In this document: positions 23,385 to 33,500 of the stretch, piece by piece
Layout of the letters: each line of letters begins with the position of its first letter
Numbering within the stretch: the stretch's first letter is position 1
DNA from: Stropharia rugosoannulata
Lineage: Eukaryota; Basidiomycota; Agaricomycetes; Agaricales; Strophariaceae
Assembly (NCBI GenBank): GCA_028532985.1
Contig: JANCIK010000001.1
Location: forward strand, 4,030,001-4,094,000
DNA: 64,000 bases
Reading direction: 5' to 3'
Made by a program: the position numbers and the translations under genes
Notes under the pieces: generated by a model
What the model saw: the letters and a program-made list of their open reading frames with translations, nothing else
Databases searched by the model: none
Told to the model about the DNA's origin: nothing

Positions 23385-25506
23385 TTAGTTAGGCTTCACG
23401 GCCGCGACGGGCGGTTTGAATGGGAATAACTGTCTGATTGCTTGGTCAGTTTGTATGCGCTGCTGCATTATCCAAGCAGCCGACGAAAGTTCATCAGGCA
23501 TGAATGACAATGGGAGAGCTTGACCGTCATCCTGCGTCATCGGTTCTGCGCGAGTTACTTCCCTGTACCACTTCGCTTTTTCTTCGTCTGTGAAGGTGAT
23601 CCTGATGGGGACCTGTAGCTGTGCAAGGTCCCTCTGAAGCGCTTGGAGCTGTCGTAACTTGATGGCTACTCGGTACGCGTATTCGTCGCCTGATATGTCG
23701 GGCACATAAAGAGAGTATATCGATAGCCCGGTTGCCTGAACAAGAGAACCAATCCAGAAACGCCGAGTAGCGCAGTTGCCACGCGGGTTGGGCGCCCTGC
23801 GTCCATGTGAGCCCATATTGTAGGGACAATGATACAGTGCTGGGTTGCCTGACCGAACCGTTAGAGTCTTCCAGAGGTAGAATTGATAGAGGGTGTCGTC
23901 GAGTGAGCAGCCACAGTGAACAGCCAATGGTCGCCTTTCACCGTAATATCTACGAGAAGTTGCTATCCCTGTTAAGATGTCAGGGCCGTCCGGACCTTTA
24001 TCCTCCTTACGGTCGTTATAGTGATGGATGCAGCGAATATTTCCTTGTCCCGACGTTAAGAAAGCGATGGCAACTTCAGCAGAAAATGTGGCGGCCATTG
24101 GAAGGTACGGCTGGTTTTGAAACACCATTACCTTGAGAACACTGGGTATTTCTATGTTCTCTGTGACAAATTCTGTAATGGCCTCCGCACCTGCTTCTAA
24201 AGTACGAGGTCTCAAGTAAGTAACAACATAGATTAAGAATTCGAATTGCTAACTTACCGTTATAAGTCTCCTGGTCCTCCTCGGAGAGATCTCCCCAAAC
24301 CAGTTTCGCCGCAACTTTGGTCTCCGGTAACTTGGAGCTAGCTTTCGACACCTTCTCGGTGGTCTCCTTCTTCGCACCCGACGCCTTCTTCGCACTGGCT
24401 TGTTTCCGAGCTTTAGCAGCCTCACCACTGGGCCCTGAAGAAATTTCTCTAGTGGCGTCCTCGGACTTATTTGAAGTCTTCTGCCTTTTGTACGAGCCTT
24501 CGCTCTCGACACGATCGAGTTCATCGTAGTTCATCAAATTCAAGGAGAGTTGGTCACCGTACATGGCGAGCAGTTCATGATGAGGTGGACCTGGCAACGG
24601 ATGTTGTTCCACAGTGTACTGGACATCCCGACCCTTTCCTTGGTGGAAACACGGTCAGCACTGGGACTGGCGGCCTGGATATCCAACGGCTCGACGGCGG
24701 GCTGGACCTCAGTCTTCTCCTGGGTAGAAACACGGTCACTGGGACCGCAGGGGGGCTCGGCACAGTTACTCGGCTTCGTAGGGTCAGCGCGCGGCGGCTG
24801 GACATTGAAACCTCGGTCATTGGGACCTATGGGGTGCTGGTCATCCTTTGCCTCAGTAGAATTATGGCCTGAGTGGTTTGGAACAATGTCGCCGAGAGAG
24901 GGCGATGCAGACAAGGACACCGTAACAGGGGGATCAAAACCTTAAACAACGAAATCTCATAGTTAGTTTTTAGTAGCTTGTGGGAAATAAATGTAACTGG
25001 CGTACCTTTTCTGCGACGGCAGATACTTCAGATATCTGCAATAAAACGGGATCGATGACCATACGCTCTGTACCCTCGGTTACAGCGGAAGTGGGCGCCA
25101 GATCAGATAATGTGATTCCAGGGATATTGTCGTGGTCATCGTCGGACAACATAGGTTCGGTTAACGGGCTGGTTCTGAATGCCCCTGATACTTAGTTATG
25201 GTCATGTATAAGACATATGCCAGACGCACCCAAATTCAAGTAAAGCCTCAACCAACGCATTTGCGGCTTTAAGCTCAGCTTTCGTCGCAATTTTGTCGGC
25301 TAGATGTGTTTGCAGAAGTTAGTATATGCGGTAACTCGTTTGAAAGTTACCCTGTGCGTACGGTCTGTGTTTGCTCGTCTTTTAACATGATCCCACTTCT
25401 TTGTCAACCTCCTCACCTCCTTACGAGCCGCAACCACTGGCATTGTATAAATAAACATTTATATGCACAACATACATTACTTACGTTGATCATTGTTTTG
25501 AGACAT
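23385..25506 (-). CDS. Multi-exon hypothetical protein of the accessory island
   Basis: The 5' exons join cleanly with phase-1 introns: ATG at 25506 (MSQNNDQ), then LVAARKEVRRLTKKWDHVK, DKIATKAELKAANALVEALL and AFRTSPLTEPMLSDDDH, up to 24986. The middle (about 24950-24540) is disordered, Pro/Ser/Asp-rich, with a repeated DRVST word, but the two frame joins there (after position 24986 and near 24620) do not resolve, so either a frameshift or an unseen intron is involved. The 3' part reads ELLAMYGDQLSLNLMNYDEL, then a Lys/Ala/Ser-rich basic tract, an intron ending at about 24199, and a globular domain with PDILTGIATSRRYYGERRPL, HCPYNMGSHGRR and a terminal LFPFKPPVAAVKPN. Family unknown; it could be two genes. 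Confidence 0.5.
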
Positions 25507-25762
25507 ATTTGAGTGAGTTACGAAGTTGTCAATACTGTGATGTATGTACCGTCCTGTGTGTACGGGGGAAAGCAGGGGAAAATAAATTTGTACTGGGCGT
25601 ACGATAGCATTCATCTTATCTAGGTGATATTGGCCAAACCTTGAATTTCCAATAGGGTGTAAATATGCTGGGCGAGGCTGGGCGACCTCAGGCTACAGAG
25701 CGATCACACGGTGGACTGATGGATACACATGTACAAAAGCGGGAAGTGTACCCCCGGTCTTA
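25507..25762. promoter_or_regulatory. Upstream region with GTAC pairs
   Basis: A GTAC-N5-GTAC pair (GTACTGGGCGTAC) lies at about 25590, and a wider GTAC-N10-GTAC pair at about 25548. Both sit within 100 bp upstream of the gene starting at 25506. Function is inferred only from position and recurrence. Confidence 0.5.
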
Positions 25763-26313
25763 CTACGTACTAGCCAAATCCCCCATATAGAAATCCCTCA
25801 TTCCCAGATGAGTAGTAATAAGCATCACCAGTTGCGCACATTCCTGGGTTTCGAAAAATTCTTCTGATTGTCGGAGAATATATTCCCGATCTGGAAGTTT
25901 TTCGAGGAAGCGCATGGAGCACTGTCGGGCTTGTTCGTATGCGGCCTCTGCTTGTATGATGTCGGGTGCCTCTGAGATGATGCTTGCGTACACCTCTCGT
26001 ACTGCCTCCATGTTTGGGTGTTGCGGCGAGTCCTTGTCACACAATTTGTCGTAATAGAACTCCAGAAATTCGTCTGTATGAGAGAACTTCATGTCAGTAA
26101 TGCAAGGTTGGGTCGGGCATATACAAACGATTTCATACCACTCATAGCTTCACCATCACGAGGTAACGCTGGTAGTACTGTGCCAGGTGCGTCGAGCAAC
26201 GACTGAAACATGTGTTTGATTTCGTCTACTTGATGCGCCAGCATAAGCAAGTGTACATGGACGTCGTTTGGTGAGTTCATATCTAGGAGTTGAGGTTGAG
26301 CAGCGCTTGCCAT
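25763..26313 (-). CDS. Small two-exon hypothetical protein
   Basis: Exon 1 (26313-26139) starts MASAAQPQLLDMNSP. A 65-bp GTATGA...CAG intron follows, then exon 2 (26073-25763), for 161 residues in frame. It looks wholly helical: LLMLAHQVDEIKHMFQSLLD in the first half, then FLEFYYDKLCDKDS, VREVYASIISEAPDIIQAEA and LVMLITTHLGMRDFY. No signal peptide or catalytic motif is seen. The frame stays open upstream of 26313, but the chosen ATG gives the most protein-like start. It is tail-to-head with the gene at 26447 with only 133 bp between, and no GTAC pair occurs in that gap. Family not recognised. Confidence 0.6.
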
Positions 26314-26446
26314 CGCTCTACATATGTGCGTATCGAATGTCTTATCAAGGTTCTTACCAAGACAATACGGATGTTTTAAGTGATAAAATTTTATTCCAAT
26401 TCCAGAAAGGATTACAGAACGAAATGATGTTACGTCATGTATGTAA

Positions 26447-27435
26447 TTAAGCATCCGAGTCGCTTGAATACACTGCGGCGGCCTCTATCCCAAATCTTGC
26501 ACATAAGTGCTTCATTTCTGCAGACCGTTGCTTACTCCAAATCTTGTCATGTATACGGTCCATTGCTGATACGAATGAGTTGCAGTTGATTACCTGTTTG
26601 GTATTTATGGGACGCTCGTCGAAAAGGCCAAGGCCCGACCCTAGTAAGCGACGGGGAAAAATGTCTGCCGTGTAAGGCTGGATTTGAACAGCAATCATGT
26701 GCCGATAATTTCGTATCATTATCTCAGATCTGGACGAATTTAGAAAGATGACTCATATCATATCAGGTCAGATACAAATGGGTACTCACCTTTCACAAGT
26801 CACCGAGTCAAGTGCGGTAGGAGCGCTGAGGGTAGGTTGAGATTGTATGGGTGGTTGAGATTGATGGGATCTGCAGTCTTCAATAGTTGCGGACTGAGTG
26901 GCAGACTCTGCATTTGACCTAGGTAGCAGAGACGATTAGTAGGCGCCCGTATCTGTATGGATCAACTAGTCGAGTCTTTGAAACGTACTTAGCTCTCAAA
27001 GCCGCCCGCCGCTTTGTCATGCGTTGCCTCGCCTTTTCGTTCTCAGCCTCTTTATTCCTGGTTACAAATTATACTTGTAAGCAGTAGCCAAAAGGCATAT
27101 CCCAACGTACCTTAGGTAGTATGCATGACTGGCCATTGCATGTGCTTTGCGCTGGGCTTCAGAAGGTTTTCCTTGACTGGGAGCATATAACTAGAATGTG
27201 ACAGGGAATATGTTTCCTAGACACACCTCGTTGCTCGTTTTTTGGCCATGCGAATACGTGCTTTCTCTCTCTCTCTCTCTTGATTTCTTTGCACGACGTC
27301 AGCGAAGATATTTCAAAAGCACAAAAGCGCTGACCTTAAGTAGTAGTTCCCGCTGCTAAAAGAGCGACTATATCTCCTGACTGATTGTTGGGCATGGTCT
27401 TCAGTGAGGGAACGATGATTGATGACGTTGGGCAT
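26447..27435 (-). CDS. Six-exon basic protein with repeated YYLRN modules
   Basis: Six exons splice in frame from ATG 27435 to the stop at 26447, about 200 residues. The first introns all interrupt an AG dinucleotide of an Arg/Ser codon (phase 2). The protein carries two similar modules: GNYYLRNQEREREKARIRM followed by AKKRA, and HAYYLRNKEAENEKARQRM followed by TKRRA. A Ser/Gln/Pro-rich linker follows (CRSHQSQPPIQSQPTLSAP), then a helical end with MIRNYRHMIAVQIQPYTADI and HLCARFGIEAAAVYS. The modules are charged helices with nucleic-acid-binding character; this is inference. A CT/GA dinucleotide run in exon 2 encodes the ERERE stretch. Eight GTAC pairs lie 65-290 bp upstream of the start. Family not recognised. 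Confidence 0.65.
27262..27281. repeat. CT dinucleotide run
   Basis: About ten CT/TC dinucleotides in a row on the plus strand. On the minus strand they encode the ERERE segment of the gene at 26447-27435. Confidence 0.8.
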
Positions 27436-27500
27436 GTGGAGGGTGTAGTTAAGGTGAAAATTTATGGGGATCACACCGCTACAAAGCATATATACCTGTC

Positions 27501-27727
27501 GTACTACAAGTACAGAATATGCTTAATTTAGAATGGCCGTACTCTGGGTACGCTCTGACTTTCGTACTTTTCGTACGCTTTAGAAGTCTGTACGCAAGGT
27601 ACAGTATTTCGTGATCCTATCTTAGCGTACTGTTGGTACGCGCTTATTATCGTACGCCTCGTACGCTTATGTCCATTGCACTACATGTTGTACTTGTAGC
27701 ACGCTGTTCTCGTTGTACAAAGAGTAC
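27501..27727. repeat. GTAC-pair cluster, eight copies
   Basis: GTAC-N5-GTAC pairs start at about 27501, 27539, 27563, 27590, 27627, 27652, 27690 (second half GCAC) and 27715. The five inner bases differ in every copy (TACAA, TCTGG, TTTTC, GCAAG, TGTTG, GCCTC, TTGTA, AAAGA). Distances between pairs fall near 25 or 37-38 bp. The cluster sits immediately upstream of the minus-strand gene starting at 27435. Confidence 0.9.
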
Positions 27728-27785
27728 GACTGAGAGAACGCAGAGAGGTTATTATACTCTAGGTACTACGTGCAATGTTACATGT

Positions 27786-28316
27786 CTATGGTGAGTCCCG
27801 GAACAACATCCGCTCAACCTCCAAAGAATCCTGAACCATTTCTCCAATGCCCTGGAAGGGCCGGCTGCGTTCTTGATAGGACTCGTCCTCGACTTCTTTA
27901 TTTAACCTATTTCGTAGTCGTTCTTGCAAGTCATATACACGACGACAAAGAGCCCACAATTCTTTGCTCTGCGCTAAGTCCTCGAGTTCAAAAGCAAGTG
28001 ACCACTGAAACCAGATGGGTCAATAACAAGGTTGTAACAAGGAGTCAAAGGCAAGTCTACTCACAATACGTTTCCCAAGATGCTCCATACTCGTGTGCAT
28101 GTGAACTCCCTTAGCTACATCGTACGGTTTCTCCGTGTCCAACAGATCTTCACCATTCATGTCCATGTAGTAATCAATCTCGAAATCAAATTCCGAGATT
28201 ATGGAACGCCTCTCGTGTTCCGTGAACTGACCCCATACCCTGTACAGCGGAACATTGACGCCGCAAGGAAAGTACAGGAATCCGCGCCTTGGTTGATCTT
28301 CTGGGGAGCTGGACAT
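27786..28316 (-). CDS. Small two-exon hypothetical protein
   Basis: Exon 1 (28316-28065, 84 codons) and exon 2 (28004-27786, 73 codons with stop) join in phase 0 over a 60-bp GTGAGT...CAG intron, giving 156 residues. It begins MSSSPEDQPRRGFLYFPCG, continues VPLYRVWGQFTEHERRSII and an acidic FDFEIDYYMDMNGED segment, and ends in charged helices (LEDLAQSKELWALCRRVYDL, LQERLRNRLNKEVEDE). No signal peptide. Four GTAC pairs lie 135-250 bp upstream. Family not recognised; the exact splice supports a genuine gene. Confidence 0.65.
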
Positions 28317-28451
28317 GGTGATAGCTTGCCACGGATTTCTTATCAGTAGTATGTTCCAGTTATGTGCGTGATATATCTATCTGGCAAAGTTCAATCGCTG
28401 GTGATAAGCATTCATTCCCACGTGGAACAGCCTCGGCCACTATAAATTATT

Positions 28452-28563
28452 GTACGTGGTGTACGCTACTTAGTATTGACGAGGTCTGTACCTGATGTAC
28501 AATTAAAATATCGTACCTGACGTACAATATATATGGCATAGGTCATTTGCGTACCAGGCGTAC
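28452..28563. repeat. GTAC-pair cluster, four copies
   Basis: GTAC-N5-GTAC at 28452 (GTGGT inside), 28488 (CTGAT), 28513 (CTGAC) and 28551 (CAGGC). Spacings are 36, 25 and 38 bp, the same distances as in the 27.5 kb cluster. It lies upstream of the minus-strand gene starting at 28316. Confidence 0.9.
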
Positions 28564-28928
28564 AATAACAAGTCTTAAAATAGGTCCAAATATCATTCCC
28601 ATATGGTAGGTACGTACATAGGGCTATTTTTATCATGCTTCCAGAAGCATGTAACGGTCGATCATTAAACGTCGTCGATTATGAAAGGTTTAAATCTGTA
28701 GGTGCACCTTATGTACCCTTTAGTAGAAGCCTCTGATTAATAATGTCTTTTTGAGGATGCTGCTGTACCGACAAAAGTGGTAGGTTATTGACCTCTTTGG
28801 CAACTCTTTGGATTCACTAAGTTTTCATAAGTAGGGAGTTCAGGGACGGGCTGACTGTGCATGATGGGTGGGGAAGGAAGAGACGGTAGGATTGAGGGTA
28901 ATGGGAGCATGCCGCTCATTTTATTTGT
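28564..28928. other. Gene-free stretch
   Basis: No gene or structured repeat seen; short open frames only. Confidence 0.5.
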
Positions 28929-29174
28929 CGTACCATACGTACGGTCTTTCACCGGTCACCGTTCGTGCGGTACGATATTTTATTGGTGCGTCAGGTGACG
29001 CGTCCCCACGGATTTTTGTACCCAGGTCCCAGGGGACAAAAACTTCGTACCATACGTACGGTCTTTCACCGGTCACCGTTCGTGCGGTACAATGTTTTAT
29101 TAGTGCGTCAGGTGACGCGTCCCCACGGGTTTTTTGTACCCAGAGGACGAAAACTTGCACTGTACCTTGAGTAC
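28929..29174. repeat. 117-bp tandem duplication with GTAC pairs
   Basis: Two copies (about 28929-29045 and 29046-29157) share GTACCATACGTACGGTC, TTCACCGGTCACCGTTCG, GTGCGTCAGGTGACGCGTCC and a TTTTTGTACCC block, with an offset of 117 bp. GGTGACGCGTCC and CACCGGTCACCG are near-palindromic. A further pair, GTACCTTGAGTAC, follows at 29162. Open frames through it on both strands are repeat artefacts, 117 being divisible by three. Confidence 0.9.
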
Positions 29175-29549
29175 AATAAACCGGGTGGTATATACCAAAT
29201 AAGCGTCTATTTCTCGCGCCTCATATACCCTATGAAAGTCTGTTTGTACCCTCAGCAGCCTTCCACCATGACCAGCATGTTGCATACATAGTCTGGGGCT
29301 TGATTGCATGTATTAACTCTTAGAATAGGTTATTTTGTTAATAATAACATGGTTTTCCATATTGGGCGCTTAACAGAATGACGACTAAGCGCCCTAGACC
29401 CTGCCCATCTGTTAAGGTTGCCTGCAGGCATTGCTTCTTGAGCTTGTTCTAAGATTCTGGAGATCCTCTTCACCATGGATACTAACGACTAATAGCCTAC
29501 TTGAATGTATATAATGACTGAAATCTGAGCTACTTTCACCCCACAAGCC

Positions 29550-29940
29550 ATGGAGCTTCTTTTCTACAAGTCCTTCCTACCTAAGTGGTCTGCAGAGAAC
29601 CAAGAATACCTTAAGAGGATAGAAGAAGCCATGAAGCACCTGCAGGATGTGGAAGGACTTGCTGATAATGAGAAATTTGTGGTATTGTCAGTCTTTTATA
29701 TTCATCTATCTGTTTTTTACTGTGCTAATATACTGAATTGATCTACAGTCAAGGTTCACACACAAGCAACTCGTGTGGAGGATCAAAGCACATGACAGCG
29801 CGTCTGTACGGCATCTCAGATCGACTGACAGGCACATTGCATTTCGGTATCGAGGGTTGGGGGGGCAAGTTCGAATATTTCGCTCATCAAGATTCGACGA
29901 CAGAAAGCGCCCGATATGACGATTTCAAGGAGGTGGTGCA
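29550..29940 (+). CDS. Possible small two-exon gene
   Basis: Exon 1 opens MELLFYKSFLPKWSAENQEY and continues as an amphipathic helix (YLKRIEEAMKHLQDVEG) to a GTATTG donor at 29681. An acceptor CTACAG at 29749 leads in phase 0 to SRFTHKQLVWRIKAHDSAS, ending at a TGA near 29920. An alternative frame over the same second exon (YGISDRLTGTLHFGIEGWGG) stays open longer, to 29998, so the join is not settled. No family is recognised. This is the rightmost candidate gene of the accessory island. Confidence 0.35.
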
Positions 29941-29998
29941 GCTTATATACACTCAGACGGAGGTACGACCTTCAGTATTCCAGCCTGTATGTTCTTAA

Positions 29999-30585
29999 AA
30001 TATTTTTAGGATGGCCAGACGTACAGTTACAAAAAATATGTTTATTGATACCCATGTACCGTCACGAACGAACGTACTTGAGGTACAAATGTTTGTTGTC
30101 AATGTTTATGTAATGTAAGGACTCTATAGTAGGTACGCCAGGCGGGGTGCGCGACACCGTACAGCGCGGGATGCTCAGTCACGGTCGCGGCGGTGCTCCT
30201 TTGTTCCGCCCATCGATAATCGGTTATACGAACAAAATTAGCGCGCCGGGCCTAAGGAGTTTATCAACTTGAATTCGCAAAGGTAAAGTCATAATTTACG
30301 CAGAATAAAAATGTCACTGTGCAAATCAGATCATGCACTGGTTTAGTTTGAATAATACATGTTTTGAAAAGCGTAACTCTAGGAATACCTTAGACAATTA
30401 CTGCAGAAAGAATGTCCAAATAGTAGCAGCTAGGGCATAACATGGTAGTAGTACTGAGTGCATGATTCGGTGCACACGAGAATGCAAAAGGTGTTGTGCT
30501 CGTTAATGCTGTATGTATTACATCCTACCAACTTGGTAGTAGTAGGTAGTTATGAATGAACATAATGCTGGTGTGAGGGTATTAA
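29999..30585. other. Gene-free stretch at the right margin of the island
   Basis: Contains the last GTAC-N5-GTAC pair (GTACTTGAGGTAC at about 30075) and a GC-rich block near 30133-30190. No gene is supported. Confidence 0.5.
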
Positions 30586-33500
30586 TTAGGGGTATATGGA
30601 CTTCCTCTGGGGGGCGGATTTTCGTTATCATGTGCGTCGTGCATAGGGTCATAGATTGCTTCTTCTTTATCTTCATCCTCCTCCTGAATGGGCGAATTGA
30701 GTTCATCAGGCTCGTCCGAATGAGGCTCTTCTCCATCAGGATCCGCATCTGCAAATATTATGTGGAACTACGCGTATGAATTAGTTACGAATCAGTATAA
30801 TGCAGCGTAATGGATACGAACGTGTGTGATCAGTGCCTTCACCAATTTATGTGACAATCCCATGTTGTTCAAAATCATAACAAAATCATTCTGTGGTGCT
30901 CTCAGTAGATTAGGACTGAAGACAATTGCAAGAGCCTCGGCGGTCATATGGTTGAACTCCTCATAGTCGGTAACTCTTTGTTCGGGGTTAGATGTAGTAT
31001 GCTGCCGAAGATTCAGTCAAAACGCACTTGTCAAGATGTTCTGCCACTCGGCGAAGAATATCGAAGTTTGCTTGAGGGAGGGCTTGAACAACGGCGCGAA
31101 TATTGAGCAAGCGGTCGTCCAGGTTTTCTTGTCCTGAAGGTGTGACTTAGTATGTATTAAAAATGGGTACGGGAAGAATTAGACTAACTCATCGCTTCCA
31201 TCACCTCGTGGTAAGAAGCTGGAGGAAACACTGGTTCGGGAAGAACACGGAACCAAGATTTGACGAGATCGCAGAGAGCATGAATATCGGTCGACTCTCT
31301 TATGGGAGATTCGCCTCTGTTGTAGGCATCCTTTAGAGCGTTGATTTCAGTTGTTGCTCCAGCAATGCGATCTATAATGCAAAAATAAGGATAAGAAAAT
31401 TTTCGCAACTTTTGAGTAAGAACATGTACATATGCCCACTTCATTGAGGCCACGTCTCTCAATTTCGGATAGACACTCCTCAATAACTCTGGGTACAGTT
31501 CCAGGCGGCACGTCGTTCCCTCCTGCTTCCCTGCGCAGAAGGAATTCAAGCTCTACGCCGAAAACTAGAACGAAATAAGACGAAATAGTCACAAATTCAA
31601 CGAAAACAGCGACACGTACCAGCCTTAGGATCACGGGAAGCAATAATCGGGTGGGAGTGGATATGGTCGGCAATTTGAGGTTTCGGAGAATTGCCAAGAT
31701 ACGTGAGTCGTCTTTTCGCGGCCATTTTGGTGATTTTGGAGATTGTCTCCAGCCACTTGGTCATCTCCCGTTTGGTGGTGGCTTGCAACAGGTAATGCCC
31801 ACCATCCTCGGTGTCGAGCTGAAATGTATACGACCGTTCATTGTTGATGAACTGTGCGACCTGGGCATCCATAATACTGAGTACAAGAGCGGGTTTACCA
31901 GACGTCGCAAAATCGAGTTTTGAAGGCGTCCTCTTCAGCCCAGTCAGAGGCATCGTGTCGGACACAAAGGCGCTCGATATCGGTCGCATGAAATTTAAGA
32001 AAGCAGACATGCTCTTCTTATTACGATGTTGCTTCTGCACATTTGAGAGGGGCTTGCGCGGCCGCATGGCTTTATTGAGCAGATCGTCACGACGCTCATT
32101 TTTGCTTTGTTCTTGTAGCTTTTCCCTTTGCAATCGTGCTCGGAGAGCTTTATCCCTGCGATTCTTCTCTATTTGGAGAGCGACGAGCTTGTTGAATGGT
32201 CTAATAGTCTTCTTGACAGATCCCCCACTTAAACTCGGCGTTGAAGCCTCTCTAAAAGCCTCCTCCCTGATTGCGCGCAAGTCGAATTGAATACCGTGCA
32301 CTTCCTTTTCTACGTTATTAAGGCGTTCAAATCCATGCCTATGGACATCGTCCGAAACAGCATGTTTTCGAGCTGATGGCAGACACGAGGCCTTACTGAT
32401 CAGGTTACACAGCTGCCTAATGAGCATAGATGAGGTGCTATCCAACCAATCTATGCACGTTCAAAGTACTTACCTGCGTTTGTCAAAGTTAATAAGATTC
32501 TGGCTTTCTTGTGAAGGTGCTTCGATGACGTCAGGCGTTGCGATGATTTCCAGCATGCGTTCCAAAAGCCAACCCATGTCCACTGTTAATGAGTCCGCTG
32601 AAGATGTTGACTGCACGTAAGGACGATGTAATAAAGCGGACAAAGATTCGCAAGAGGCGCCTCGTCCAATGGCAATACTCTGCCACGCCTTATGGTGAAG
32701 TCGGCTTTCTACACTCAGGAGCGCCGAAGCGGTCACCGCCTCGACAAATGACCGAACGCAAGGCTGATTCATTGATTGGGGGGTAGAGGGCGTCTCTGTA
32801 TTCCTCAAACGCGCGACCTCAATGACCTGAATGAGGAGCTCCAAGCGTGCCTGCCTTGTCCGCATGCCTATTCGAGGAGCGATAAGTTTTGCTATGAGCC
32901 ATTTTCGAATGATGGTGTACGCCCGGATACAACTGCGGACGCCAGGTGGCAGTAATCGGTAAAGTGGATCTTGAGTGAACTCAGAGATTAAAGAAGACGG
33001 TTCGACCTCCTGGATCTGCGAGTAGATGGTCTGAATTTCCACCGACTCCTCAACCGGAGACGGATCTCGAGCTAAAAACCAGCCAGTCCGATCTGAACTT
33101 TGCACTTCAAGTAGATCTGCGGTTATATACAGGTCCTATGAGGCAAGTTCAATGATTAGGCGAATGTGAGTGCAGATAGCGAGTCATACCTCCTGAGTTA
33201 CGTTGCTAAAAGCAGCACCGAACATCCCGTCAAGGTTATCGACAAACGCTTCAGGATCCATACGATCAATGTCAGGTGGTTCCCGAATGCTAAGGTTTCG
33301 GGCTCTTGCGCCGCCCCTGTTCGTCTGTGGCCGCTGATTCCGCATACCGCCTGAAATAGTTGGCCTCATAGTTTGGGAGATAAAGGTAGTTTTGACGGAA
33401 AGGATCCCTTCAGAAAGTATTTCCCAAGCCTTTTGTACGGCCGCATTCTGTAGCATGGCCGACTTGAAGATGAGGTGATCTGAGCTGGTATCGCAAAACT

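Noticed and set aside
23385..24215. A TET/JBP dioxygenase linked to the KDZ gene
   Set aside because: I looked for the HxD...H iron site and Arg pattern expected of TET/JBP in all island genes and did not find it.
16474..30090. GTAC pairs as copper-response elements, as with SBP-domain factors in plants and algae
   Set aside because: GTAC is the known core for those factors, but they are not known in fungi and no such gene is seen; kept only as an analogy.
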